From Chloroflexota bacterium (GTDB lineage: Bacteria > Chloroflexota > Ktedonobacteria > Ktedonobacterales > JADMIN01): DNA of 64,000 nucleotides. Position 1 is the first letter of the stretch. Every line of letters starts with the position of its first letter. The notes under the pieces are model-generated. The model searched no databases. It worked only from the letters and a program-made list of their open reading frames with translations, and was not told the origin of the DNA. Made by a program: the position numbers and the translations under genes. Of this stretch, positions 1 through 7,845 are shown piece after piece. The DNA lies in NCBI GenBank assembly GCA_021323855.1, contig JAJPKE010000015.1:1-64000 (forward strand). Direction: 5' to 3'.

Positions 1-305
1 CCGATGACCTCGCCACGGCGGTTGCGGATGGCGCTGATGCGATGCAGCGTGCGTTCGATGCCTGCCCGGTTGTCATCGCCAAACTGCCCGATCCGCTCGA
101 CCACATACTTCACGTCTTCAGCAGTCACCGGATGTTCGCTCAGGACGACTTCTCGCCCAGGAAAGCGTCCCTCCGGCAACCGACCGAGGTCAAGGACAAT
201 CTCGAGCAGTTCGTCACAGTCTGCCATCTGCGTCATTGCCTCGCGGACGCGCGGCGGCAGAACGGCCAGAAGAACGCCAAGATCATCAGAGATCACGTGC
301 TGCAT
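1..305 (-). CDS. R3H-domain AAA ATPase (Ycf45/SpoIIIAA-like), N-terminal part
   Basis: About 101 codons are readable on the minus strand before the window edge cuts the gene. The start is the ATG at 303-305. The N-terminus shows the conserved opening of bacterial/plastid Ycf45-like proteins: a DDLGVLLAVLPP stretch, then LLEIVLDLGR, then GDDNRAGIERTLHRISAIRNRRGE. In this family that segment precedes a P-loop ATPase domain and a C-terminal R3H single-strand nucleic-acid-binding domain, which both lie outside the window. The start overlaps the stop of the upstream GNAT-like gene by 20 bases, which suggests translational coupling. The exact role of the family is unknown; nucleic-acid-dependent ATPase is the usual annotation. 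Confidence 0.8.
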   Translation of the reverse strand, partial: MQHVISDDLGVLLAVLPPRVREAMTQMADCDELLEIVLDLGRLPEGRFPGREVVLSEHPVTAEDVKYVVERIGQFGDDNRAGIERTLHRISAIRNRRGEVI

Positions 306-1488
306 AGTGTGTCTTTTCACCTTCACTGAGGCGTGAGGGAGAGTTTCCTAACCCCTCGACACCGATCACTACACGAGGTTCTACGGCGAGAACCTCACGT
401 TTCCGCAACGCCCGCATTGTGAGATGGCGAACGAGCAGCGCATGCGTGCCGCCATGCTCAAAGCCAGCGGCGCGCAGCGCATCTATCACCGTTCCGTCAT
501 ACTCACGAACCTGACAGACCACCGGACGCGGTCCCTCCTTCGCCAGGACGCGCAGGCCGAATCGCACGAGCGCCAGTGGAGTATCAGGTTCGTCAGGATG
601 CGCCATCAACCAGAGTTGGTGGGGTTGGGAACCGCGCCCGAGGCGCAGTCGAATCCAGCCGCCGAGCCGCACGCCGCGATCATAGACGCAGGCAAAGGTG
701 GAAGGCTCGAACGGCGGCAGATGCCACGTCCGCGCACCACCGGCGCGGGTGTGGAGCAGTTCATTGCTGCTCAAGCTCTCGGCAATCTGCACACGGCGTG
801 GGGTGGAAGCATCGTAGAGGCGGAGCAATCCCCAAACGTCGTGCCGGTGCCAGCGGCGCAGCGGAATTTCTGGCACGATCTCATCGCTGTGCCTGGTTGT
901 CATTTGCTGCTGACCCGCTAGCGCGCTTCCCGGTAGCGGGCACAGGTCTTCATCATGTTCACCGGCTGCCACCGGCACTGGACGCGCCGCCAGTGTATTC
1001 AGCCCGTCCTGCGGCGAGGAGAGCCAGTAGGTCAGTTCGCGGGCGTAACGTTGGAAGCTAAGTTTGCCAAAGAGTTCCATCTCCGGCAGGTCGTCTTGCA
1101 CACGTGCGAAGAAGCGATGCACACCGCGCATGATGGCGACGTTGAGCGCATACTGGGCCAGCTCCATCAGCACCTCATCGAGCGAGGTGGTGGGCGCGTG
1201 GCCGCCGGGATTGGTCAGCGCGGCGAGATACGACAGGTCCCATGCCTCGCCGCCGGGACGCGGACGCGCCTGCGCCAGACCAAGTATCTGCCAGCGGTCC
1301 TCGCAGAGCCAGGTGAAGGCGGTGGGCGCCGGGAACAGCGCGCTCAGGAAGGCAGAGAAGCTACTCTGTGGTGCGGGCGACGAGGGGGCGATAACGAAGT
1401 GTGCGAATTCACTGTGGCGCGCTCGCGCGTGCCGGTCAATCGCGTAGTAAATGCCAGGTAGGTTGACGTATGGTACTGGTCGGATCAT
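286..1488 (-). CDS. GNAT-like acetyltransferase-fold protein, substrate unknown
   Basis: A 400-residue protein when read from the ATG at 1488; the frame stays open upstream to 1650, but that extension would run into pdxT and looks non-coding. The C-terminal third has the layout of a GNAT fold: a strand PLALVRFGLRVL, then the VVCQVREYDGTVIDALRAAGFE element, typical of the acetyl-CoA-binding end of GNAT domains, then a last strand THALLVRHLTMRAL. The N-terminal 250 residues are not recognised. It lies 139 bases after pdxT and overlaps the next gene, so all may be co-transcribed. Acetyltransferase activity is an inference from fold only. Confidence 0.7.
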   Translation of the reverse strand: MIRPVPYVNLPGIYYAIDRHARARHSEFAHFVIAPSSPAPQSSFSAFLSALFPAPTAFTWLCEDRWQILGLAQARPRPGGEAWDLSYLAALTNPGGHAPTTSLDEVLMELAQYALNVAIMRGVHRFFARVQDDLPEMELFGKLSFQRYARELTYWLSSPQDGLNTLAARPVPVAAGEHDEDLCPLPGSALAGQQQMTTRHSDEIVPEIPLRRWHRHDVWGLLRLYDASTPRRVQIAESLSSNELLHTRAGGARTWHLPPFEPSTFACVYDRGVRLGGWIRLRLGRGSQPHQLWLMAHPDEPDTPLALVRFGLRVLAKEGPRPVVCQVREYDGTVIDALRAAGFEHGGTHALLVRHLTMRALRKREVLAVEPRVVIGVEGLGNSPSRLSEGEKTHYAARDL

Positions 1489-1627
1489 CCGAAGGCAGAA
1501 ACCCCCTAGCGTGGCCCTTTGACCCTCACCGCTCCTGTGTTGCAGCCCGTATGAGAGCAGGACCACCGCAACCTCGGAATACGTTGAATGTGAGCCGCGA
1601 CCGATGCGCCAGAGAGATGCACCACGC

Positions 1628-2257
1628 TTACTGGCTGCGCGCCTGCTCACGAACGATTCCGAGGAAATAGTCGTGAAAACGTGTATCGCCTGTCACCTCC
1701 GGGTGAAATGCTGTGCCAAGCAATGGCCCCTGCCGGACGGCTACGATGGGTCCGCTGGAATTGAGTGTTTCACCAGCAGTTTCATCGTCATTCAGCCGCG
1801 CCAGCACTTCAACGCCTTCGCCCGCCTGCTCTACCACCGGCCCGCGAATGAACACCGCGTGATACGGCGTCTCGCCCAGCGCCGGCACCTTCAGCAGCGT
1901 CTCGAAGCTGGCGCGCTGCGGGCCGAACGCATTACGGCAGGTGCGAATGTTCATCGCCGCGAGCAACGGCTGGCCGGCCAGCGCGTTATCCGTCTCACGC
2001 GAGAGCAGGATCAATCCGGCGCAGGTGCCCCAGACCGGCAGCCCACCAGCGATGAGATCGCGGAGCGGCTGATCCAATCCGTAGGCGACCATCAGTTTTC
2101 CCATCACGGTGCTTTCGCCGCCAGGAATAATCAGGCCGTCCACGCCGTCCAGATCACTGGGAAGCCGCACGGGAAATGCCCCGGCTCCCAACTCGCGCAG
2201 CACAGTGATATGCTCGCGGAAATCACCTTGTAAAGCTAATACGCCGATGCGTGTCAT
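1628..2257 (-). CDS. pdxT: Pyridoxal 5'-phosphate synthase glutaminase subunit
   Basis: PdxT hydrolyses glutamine and feeds ammonia to PdxS for ribose-5-phosphate-dependent pyridoxal phosphate synthesis in the cytoplasm. The 209 residues show the class I glutaminase triad: Cys79 in GTCAG and His185/Glu187 in FHPE. The glycine-rich PGGEST oxyanion segment (about residues 45-50) is present, as is the family motif RNAFG. Length matches the family (about 190-210). pdxS lies 147 bases upstream on the same strand, giving the common pdxS-pdxT order. A perfect hairpin sits between them. Confidence 0.97.
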   Translation of the reverse strand: MTRIGVLALQGDFREHITVLRELGAGAFPVRLPSDLDGVDGLIIPGGESTVMGKLMVAYGLDQPLRDLIAGGLPVWGTCAGLILLSRETDNALAGQPLLAAMNIRTCRNAFGPQRASFETLLKVPALGETPYHAVFIRGPVVEQAGEGVEVLARLNDDETAGETLNSSGPIVAVRQGPLLGTAFHPEVTGDTRFHDYFLGIVREQARSQ

Positions 2258-2281
2258 GAGTTACACACGCTCGCTTTCTGC

Positions 2282-2308
2282 CGCCGGTTGCCAGTAAAGC
2301 AACCGGCG
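2282..2308. other. Hairpin between pdxS and pdxT
   Basis: A perfect 10-base inverted repeat, CGCCGGTTGC and GCAACCGGCG, is separated by a 7-base loop. It lies 24 bases upstream of the pdxT start. No T-run follows on either strand, so a classical terminator is unlikely. It could set the pdxS:pdxT ratio by attenuation or mRNA processing, but that is inference. Confidence 0.5.
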
Positions 2309-2404
2309 TTACGCGGGTCCGGCGTGGAGCACCTGCTCTCGTACTATTGTACCACGAAGCTGCCACGAACCACGCCGGCCATCTATCAGAAAATTGGTGG
2401 ATTC

Positions 2405-3292
2405 TTACCAGCCGCGCTGCGCCATCAACTGCCCTTCGGGGATGGCGCGCAGCTCGATGCCGCGCATCGCTTCGCCCAGGCCAGCGGAGACTTCGGCCAG
2501 AATCTGCGGGTCCTCGAAGTGGGTGGTCGCCTTGACGATGGCTTTGGCTGTGCGCAGCGGATCAGACGACTTGAAGATGCCAGAGCCGACGAACACGCCG
2601 TCGCTGCCCAGGCGCATCACCAGCGCGGCATCGGCAGGCGTGGCGACGCCACCAGCGCAGAACAGCACAACGGGCAGACGCTTCAGTTCGCGCACCTCGC
2701 GCACCAGTTCGTAGGGTGCGCCCAGGTTCTTCGCCTCCATCATCAGTTCTTCTTCCGGGATGATGGTCAGGCGGCGGATGCCGTCAGTGATGGCGCGCAG
2801 GTGGCGCACCGCCTCCACGATGTTGCCAGTACCGGCCTCGCCCTTGCTGCGAATCATCGCCGCACCCTCGCCGATGCGGCGTAACGCCTCGCCCAGATCG
2901 CGTGCGCCGCAGACGAACGGCACCTCAAACTGTTCTTTGGCAACGTGATAGCTTTCGTCGGCTGGCGTCAGCACCTCAGATTCGTCAATGCAGTCCACGC
3001 CGAGCGCCTGCAAGATTTCCGCCTCGACGAAGTGGCCGATGCGACACTTCGCCATCACGGGAATGGTCACGGCGTTCTTGATGCCCAGGATCAGTTCAGG
3101 GTCGCTCATGCGCGCGACACCACCATCACGGCGAATATCCGCCGGCACACGCTCCAGTGCCATCACTGCAGAGGCGCCGGCCTCTTCAGCGATGCGCGCC
3201 TGTTCGGCATTGACGACATACATAATGACGCCGCCCTTGAGCATTTCAGGAAAGTTGCGCTTCACGCGCGTGGTGCCCGTCTGTTTCTCCAT
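2405..3292 (-). CDS. pdxS: Pyridoxal 5'-phosphate synthase lyase subunit
   Basis: PdxS condenses ribose 5-phosphate, glyceraldehyde 3-phosphate and ammonia into pyridoxal phosphate; twelve subunits carry twelve PdxT. Start chosen at the ATG at 3292 ([10 protein letters not shown]), giving 295 residues, the normal length; an upstream in-frame start would add 14 atypical residues. Seen: the Schiff-base lysine in [10 protein letters not shown] (about Lys82), the second active-site lysine in [12 protein letters not shown], and the phosphate-binding [14 protein letters not shown] and [14 protein letters not shown] segments. It precedes pdxT. Confidence 0.98.
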   Translation of the reverse strand: MEKQTGTTRVKRNFPEMLKGGVIMYVVNAEQARIAEEAGASAVMALERVPADIRRDGGVARMSDPELILGIKNAVTIPVMAKCRIGHFVEAEILQALGVDCIDESEVLTPADESYHVAKEQFEVPFVCGARDLGEALRRIGEGAAMIRSKGEAGTGNIVEAVRHLRAITDGIRRLTIIPEEELMMEAKNLGAPYELVREVRELKRLPVVLFCAGGVATPADAALVMRLGSDGVFVGSGIFKSSDPLRTAKAIVKATTHFEDPQILAEVSAGLGEAMRGIELRAIPEGQLMAQRGW

Positions 3293-3570
3293 TGATGTTT
3301 CTCCGCCGATTTCTCGATCTGCCGATCTTGGCATAGAGCCATTGCTGTAAATTGGCCTGGTCCAATCGCATATTTTCTTCGAGTTGAGCAGGCCATATCT
3401 CTGGTGATTGTATCACAAGTGAACGGAACCTGCTACAAGAGGCAACGACGGCTCGCAATATCTTGCATCGCTGTATTGGGTCTGTGGGCACAGTTGACCG
3501 GTTGATCGCGCAAGGTAATATGGTGCTCTGCGCCGTATCAGCACATGGCGGCGTAGCAACCAACTGCGCG

Positions 3571-4635
3571 TCAATACCCCAAAATATCCTGCAACGCCTT
3601 CTCAGATTGCCTGCTGAGTGGGATGTTCGTCTCCTGCTTATCATCTAATTGCAGGATGTAGCTGTTGCGGGTGAACTGAATCACCGCTTTGACGTGCTGG
3701 AGGTTGACAAGGTAGGCTCGATGAGCTTTGAAGAAGCCGCGTCCGCTCAGGCGGCCTTCCAGTTCTTGCAGCGTAAAGTTGGTCAGCGCCTCGGTGGTTG
3801 CGGTTCGCAGGTAGGTTTTGCCGTCGCGGCTGGTGGCATAGAGGATATCGCCAGGATCGTAGAGCAGAATACGATCTTCGGCGCGGGCAGGCACTTTGAA
3901 TGGAGTAAAACGCTCGGGCGCAGGCGCTTCATGCTCGTTCTCCCGCTTGTTCTCCTGCTCGCCGTTCCGGATAATCTCATACTGTGTGGTGACATGGCCG
4001 TCTTGCAGTTCGATGACGTGTGTGCAGAACTTGCTCGCCCAGGCAAGGTCTTCATCGCTCATGATGACCACTGCGCCAGCTTCAGCCGACTGCTGTATCA
4101 AACGGGCAAAAAGCTCCTGGGTATCCAGGTCGGCGCGCACGTTCGCCTGATCGAGCAGCAACATGCGCGGCTTACCGAGCAAGGCGCGGGCAAATGCCAG
4201 GCGACGTTGCGCTGATGCGCTCAATTTTGCGGCATTTTGTTGCGCATGGTCGCTCAATCCTACCAGCGCCAGGATTTCATCCACTTGGCTGACAGGCAAA
4301 CCACGCAACCGGCAATAGAAGACGAGATTATTACGCACGCTCTGGCGTTCGTAGAGGAGGTCTTCAGTGAAAAGCACGCCAATCTGGTTGCGTGTTTCCT
4401 GCTGCCCAGGCTGGCCGCGCGTCTTCTTTTTGTCGAAGAGAATGGGCTGTTCATCGAGTGCAATAGTGCCTCCGCTGGGCGGCAACAAGCCGGCTAGCAT
4501 CTGGATGAGGACGGTTTTGCCACTTCCTGAAGGACCAATCACGGCAAGGATTTCGCCAGCCGCAACCTCCAACGAGTCGAGCGCAAGGACGATGTGCCCG
4601 CCGATGATCTTTTCCAGATGGCGCACGTGCAGCAT
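3571..4635 (-). CDS. ABC ATPase-LytTR DNA-binding fusion regulator
   Basis: About 354 residues from the ATG at 4635 (GAGGG 8 bases upstream); a GTG at 4662 is an alternative. Residues 1-215 are an ABC ATPase-like domain with intact Walker A GPSGSGKT (34-41). The rest of the active site is altered: the signature reads LSASAQRR instead of LSGGQ, the catalytic Glu after Walker B is Gln (LLLDQ, about 163), the Q-loop Gln is Thr (VLFTED), and the H-loop His is absent (IMSDED). Residues about 255-354 are a LytTR DNA-binding domain (GRGFFKAHRAYLVNLQHV). Known ABC-LytTR proteins regulate neighbouring exporters. Here an ABC-2 permease faces it across the tnpB element, so it is the likely target. Nucleotide binding without turnover is inferred. 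Confidence 0.88.
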   Translation of the reverse strand: MLHVRHLEKIIGGHIVLALDSLEVAAGEILAVIGPSGSGKTVLIQMLAGLLPPSGGTIALDEQPILFDKKKTRGQPGQQETRNQIGVLFTEDLLYERQSVRNNLVFYCRLRGLPVSQVDEILALVGLSDHAQQNAAKLSASAQRRLAFARALLGKPRMLLLDQANVRADLDTQELFARLIQQSAEAGAVVIMSDEDLAWASKFCTHVIELQDGHVTTQYEIIRNGEQENKRENEHEAPAPERFTPFKVPARAEDRILLYDPGDILYATSRDGKTYLRTATTEALTNFTLQELEGRLSGRGFFKAHRAYLVNLQHVKAVIQFTRNSYILQLDDKQETNIPLSRQSEKALQDILGY

Positions 4636-4982
4636 CCTCAGACCCTCATAACCCTTGTTCACATATCCCGCTGGCAGATAGCCCGCTCTCCATCACGTCT
4701 CTCTCTATCATACACCGCCAATCATTCATATCATTCGCCACTCATATGTCCATATTGTTGCGCCGCTCATCAGTAATTCGCGAGTTATTCGCGCCACACA
4801 TTGCTCTATTCTGTTCCACTTGCCTGCCTGGTACAGCACCGCATCAGGAGCAAATAATCTAACACAGGTAGCCTTATTCTAAGACGTATGCTTCGCAGTT
4901 GCTGGTGTGCATTGCGTCTGAGCGAAACTAAACCTGAGCAAGATTGAGCCGAGCGAAAAGGAGATAGAAGCTAGCTCTTGAT
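4636..4982. other. Non-coding spacer upstream of the ABC-LytTR gene
   Basis: About 350 bases with no convincing gene. It should hold the promoter of the ABC-LytTR gene and, before tnpB inserted, probably that of the permease. A TATGAT box occurs in minus orientation near 4710, without a good -35 hexamer. An AAAAGGAGATAG ribosome-site-like run lies at about 4956-4967 and ends near the transposon junction. Confidence 0.5.
4978..4982 (+). other. Probable TnpB target-adjacent motif TTGAT
   Basis: TTGAT directly precedes the putative transposon left end. TTGAT is the insertion site and TAM of the well-studied ISDra2 of the IS200/IS605 family. A 5-base motif has frequent chance matches; its value here comes from its position 16 bases before a left-end hairpin. 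Confidence 0.4.
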
Positions 4983-5056
4983 TTCCTATTCATATGTATG
5001 CGAAACTGCTCGCAGATACCCGCTTGGTAGAGGTAGATACCGCCGATGTAAGGGCT

Positions 5057-5082
5057 GGGGGTGGGGTAGTGGGGTAGTGGGG
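5057..5082 (+). other. G-quadruplex-type motif upstream of tnpB
   Basis: Four G runs, GGGGG-T-GGGG-TAGT-GGGG-TAGT-GGGG, satisfy the canonical G4 pattern on the coding strand. The motif ends 8 bases before the AGGAGA ribosome site of tnpB and would be in the tnpB leader RNA. Folding in vivo is not shown by sequence alone. Confidence 0.55.
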
Positions 5083-5104
5083 AGGCATTCAGGAGACGTA
5101 GTGT

Positions 5105-6445
5105 ATGGCTCAACCAATTCATCCAGCACCACCAGCTCACTGGGTACAACCACCCCTCCCGCTCCTCCCGGCAAAACCATCCACACCGGGCAACGTGAGG
5201 ACCGTCATCAACACGATCACGGTCCTCAAGGCGCACAAAATCCGCCTGCATCCGACCGCTGAGCAAGAAGCGTACTTGCGGCGGGCGTGCGGCACGCGGC
5301 GCTTCATCTTCAACTGGGGACTGGCCGAATGGCAACGCCAATACGCGGCAGGAGAACAGCCCTCGGCGGCGGCGCTCAAGAAGCAGTTCAACAGGCTACG
5401 CGGGGTGGAGTTTCCCTGGACGTATGACGTGACCAAGTGTGTGGTGGAGGGCGCGTTTGATGACTTAGGTAAAGCGTTCAGCAACTTCTTTGCTAAGCGA
5501 GCGCAATATCCCAAGTTCAAAAAGAAAGGTCGGTCGCAGGAATCGTTCTACCTCAGCAATGACAAGTTCACCATTGGCGACCATTGGGTGCAAGTGCCAG
5601 TCTTAGGCGATTTTATCATCAAGCAACGCGAAGCGCAGGGAGAGCCGATCACCAAACGGGCGCAATTGAAACGCCGCCTCGGCAAGATCAATCTGGCGGA
5701 GAAGTTACGCTTCACCGGCACGTCTGGCACGACGGACAAAACGAGCACGATGAGCACGATGAGCACGACGAGCAAGATCATGGGCGCGACGATTCGCTGT
5801 GAGGCGGGCTGGTGGTTTCTGAGTGTGCAGGTCCAGGTGCAGGTAGCGCAAACACCTGTGGAGGGGCCAGCAGTTGGCATTGATCTGGGATTTATGCGCT
5901 TGGCGACGTTAAGCGATGACACACGGTTTGAGAACCAAAAGCCGTTGCGGCATCTCTTAGCCCAGATGCGCTTTCTCAATCAACAACTCGCTCGCAGGCA
6001 GCAGGGCAGCAAGAACCGCGAGAAGACCAAACGCAAATTGGCACGGCTGCATTATCGCATCCGCTGCTTACGGGATGATCTCTTGCACAAAATGGCCCAT
6101 CAGATCACCGAGCGTTACAGCTTCATTGGCCTGGAAACGTTGAACGTGCGGGGCATGTTCCAGAACCGTCAGCGGGCGCTCTCTGCCTCAGATGCGGCGC
6201 TCGGCAGACTGGCGCGCTTGATCGAGACCAAGGCGCAAGCACATGGCACCTGCGTGCAACGGGTGGGGCGCTTCTTTCCCTCCACCAAGCGGTGTCATCG
6301 TTGTCACCATCTGCGGGACATCGCCGAAGATGAGCGCACCTATGTCTGTTTCAACCCGGCGTGTGGCTGGACAGGCGACCGGGACCTGAACGCCGCACTC
6401 AATATCCTAGAAGAAGCACTCCGTTTGGCAAGCCTGAACCTCTAA
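5105..6445 (+). CDS. tnpB: TnpB RNA-guided nuclease (IS605 OrfB)
   Basis: 446 residues; the ATG at 5105 follows AGGAGA with good spacing. TnpB is an omega-RNA-guided, RuvC-type DNA nuclease that keeps transposon copies in the genome. Seen: the N-terminal OrfB helix-turn-helix region (KIRLHPTAEQEAYLRRAC), RuvC-I Asp in GIDLG (about 260), RuvC-II Glu in FIGLETLNV (about 344), a zinc ribbon CHRC...CFNPAC, and RuvC-III Asp in DRDLNAALNIL (about 427). The catalytic triad is therefore intact. Residues about 215-227 are a small Thr/Ser/Met repeat encoded by a tandem 9-base repeat at about 5741-5775. The familiar C-terminal tail is missing from this frame and appears in another frame downstream. Confidence 0.92.
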   Translation: MAQPIHPAPPAHWVQPPLPLLPAKPSTPGNVRTVINTITVLKAHKIRLHPTAEQEAYLRRACGTRRFIFNWGLAEWQRQYAAGEQPSAAALKKQFNRLRGVEFPWTYDVTKCVVEGAFDDLGKAFSNFFAKRAQYPKFKKKGRSQESFYLSNDKFTIGDHWVQVPVLGDFIIKQREAQGEPITKRAQLKRRLGKINLAEKLRFTGTSGTTDKTSTMSTMSTTSKIMGATIRCEAGWWFLSVQVQVQVAQTPVEGPAVGIDLGFMRLATLSDDTRFENQKPLRHLLAQMRFLNQQLARRQQGSKNREKTKRKLARLHYRIRCLRDDLLHKMAHQITERYSFIGLETLNVRGMFQNRQRALSASDAALGRLARLIETKAQAHGTCVQRVGRFFPSTKRCHRCHHLRDIAEDERTYVCFNPACGWTGDRDLNAALNILEEALRLASLNL

Positions 6446-6622
6446 GGGGTTGAGGACTTGACCAGATGGCGTTGCCGGTACTGGCTCGGACGGCAACGGT
6501 AAAGCACGCCTGTGGACCTGGGGTAAGACTCGCTCGGTTCCTGATTCGTTGGGAACGGAGAAAGCGCCTGGGGCTGAAGCAGGAACAACGAAAAATAGAG
6601 GCAAGCGTTTACGTTTGTCTAG
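6446..6622 (+). ncRNA. Putative omega-RNA region with out-of-frame TnpB tail relic
   Basis: In TnpB elements the guide RNA comes from the 3' end of tnpB through the right end. This stretch fits that position. In a different frame, 6454-6609 reads a stop-free tail that includes KHACGPGVRL and LGLKQEQ, like the ACG...KQE tails of many IS605 OrfB proteins. So the tail was probably coding in an ancestor and is now kept, if at all, as RNA. The guide would come from the bases beyond about 6622. Confidence 0.4.
6600..6619 (+). other. Right-end hairpin of the tnpB element
   Basis: GGCAAGCG and CGTTTGTC pair over 8 positions (two G-U) around a TTTA loop. It sits at the expected subterminal place for an IS200/IS605 right end. 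Confidence 0.45.
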
Positions 6623-6645
6623 ATTGATTGGAGCAGCGGGATACG

Positions 6646-7788
6646 ATGATTCATCTCCGTTCGATACTGGCCATCGCCCGCAAAGATGCCCTGGAAATAT
6701 GGCTGGACAAAGGTAAGCTGGCGACCTTGCTATTTCCTCTGGCGCTGGCGCTTATCTGGCTTGGGATCAGCCGGATTGGCACGAGCCAGCCAGCGCAGCC
6801 AACGACGGCGCTCCTGGTCTACAATCCCGGCCAGTCGCCGTTGCAACAGGTGGTCAGCGGTCTCTTGCCGGAAGCCAAGATGACGCCGGCCAGTTCGGCT
6901 CAACAGGTAGCGGCAGCATTCACGGTGAGTGGCACCGGCAAGCCCGCCAGTTATGGCAGTTATGATGTTGGGCTGGTGATCCCAGCCGGCTTCGAGGCGA
7001 GCCTGAAGGCCGGCAACCGTCCACATGTCAACCTGTATCTCAACGGCACGACAGTAGACTCAGGACAGGAAGCTCTATTGCAGGCCGCCATCAGCTATTA
7101 CGCGCGGACGGTCATCACGCCTGCATCGCCTGTCAACGTGATGACCGCAACCATCCATCCGGCGTCTGCCGCCACCGCGCCGCCATTCTCGCTGGGGGAA
7201 GAATACGCCAATCTGGTGGTGCCGATTTCTTTTGTGGTAAGCCTTGCGCTGCTCCCAGGGCTGCTTATCGAGGAGAAGGAGAAGGAGACGCTACGCATGC
7301 TGCTGGTTTCGCCCGCCTCGTATACCGATGTGCTGCTCGGCAAAGTTCTCGTGATCTTTCTCTACCAGATTGTACTCTCGTTGACCATGCTGGCGTTGTT
7401 TGGCGCTTTCTCCGGTAACGCGCCGCTCTTGCTGCTCCTGCTGTTCTGTGGCATCATGCTAGCCCTCTCGGTTGGGCTTTATCTGGGGGTTGCGCTGAAA
7501 ACCACTGGAGCGGCGGGCGGCATAGAGGCTGTGATTGTCTTTGCTTTCATCATCCCCGCCACCTTCGTGCCGCTCATCCCGTATTTGAACGGCAATGCCA
7601 TCACGCAGATCATCAAGGTTCTGCCAACGTACTACCTGGCCGATGGCATCAATAACGCGCTCCAGCGCCGGGGCAGCTTTAGCAGCAACGTCATAGACAT
7701 CTGCGTCACGCTGGGTTGTGCGCTGGTGATTGTCGTCGCAACACTATGGTGGCTGCGACGGCACGCCGACCTAGCCGCCACGATCTAG
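6646..7788 (+). CDS. ABC-2 type transporter permease
   Basis: 380 residues from the ATG at 6646. The layout is that of NatB/YhaP-like ABC-2 permeases: one N-terminal membrane helix (about residues 25-45), a large extracytoplasmic region of about 170 residues, then five or six helices from about 195 to the end, with the conserved EEKEKETLRMLLVSP cytoplasmic segment. No standard ATPase gene adjoins it; the only ABC domain nearby is the degenerate ABC-LytTR regulator, divergently oriented. The tnpB element ends about 20 bases before the start codon, so the native promoter is probably displaced. Substrate unknown. Confidence 0.9.
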   Translation: MIHLRSILAIARKDALEIWLDKGKLATLLFPLALALIWLGISRIGTSQPAQPTTALLVYNPGQSPLQQVVSGLLPEAKMTPASSAQQVAAAFTVSGTGKPASYGSYDVGLVIPAGFEASLKAGNRPHVNLYLNGTTVDSGQEALLQAAISYYARTVITPASPVNVMTATIHPASAATAPPFSLGEEYANLVVPISFVVSLALLPGLLIEEKEKETLRMLLVSPASYTDVLLGKVLVIFLYQIVLSLTMLALFGAFSGNAPLLLLLLFCGIMLALSVGLYLGVALKTTGAAGGIEAVIVFAFIIPATFVPLIPYLNGNAITQIIKVLPTYYLADGINNALQRRGSFSSNVIDICVTLGCALVIVVATLWWLRRHADLAATI

Positions 7789-7845
7789 CTGCTGGGCCAA
7801 GCAGGTGCATCCCCTGCTCCGTCGCGGGCTACTTTCGGAGACGTA

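Larger units (their letters stand above)
4983..6622 (+). mobile_element. IS200/IS605-type element carrying only tnpB
   Basis: Boundaries are inferred. Left: TTGAT at 4978-4982, then a small hairpin TGCGA-aactgc-TCGCA at 4999-5014, the spacing expected for a left end. Right: an 8-pair hairpin at 6600-6619 (two G-U pairs), just before the permease ribosome site. IS200/IS605 elements end in subterminal hairpins, lack terminal inverted repeats and make no target duplication, which fits. No Y1 transposase (tnpA) is present, so movement would need one elsewhere. The right boundary could lie up to about 8 bases further. Confidence 0.55.

Noticed and set aside
1489-1650. 54-residue extension of the GNAT-like protein
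   Set aside because: It overlaps the pdxT coding end and has no recognisable fold; the ATG at 1488 is adequate.
3404-3416. Short palindrome GTGAT-TGT-ATCAC upstream of pdxS as an operator
   Set aside because: Only five-base arms and no PdxR gene nearby; such palindromes are expected by chance.
7800-7818. AGCAGG/CCTGCT hairpin between convergent genes as a terminator
   Set aside because: Only six pairs, and no U-run on either side.
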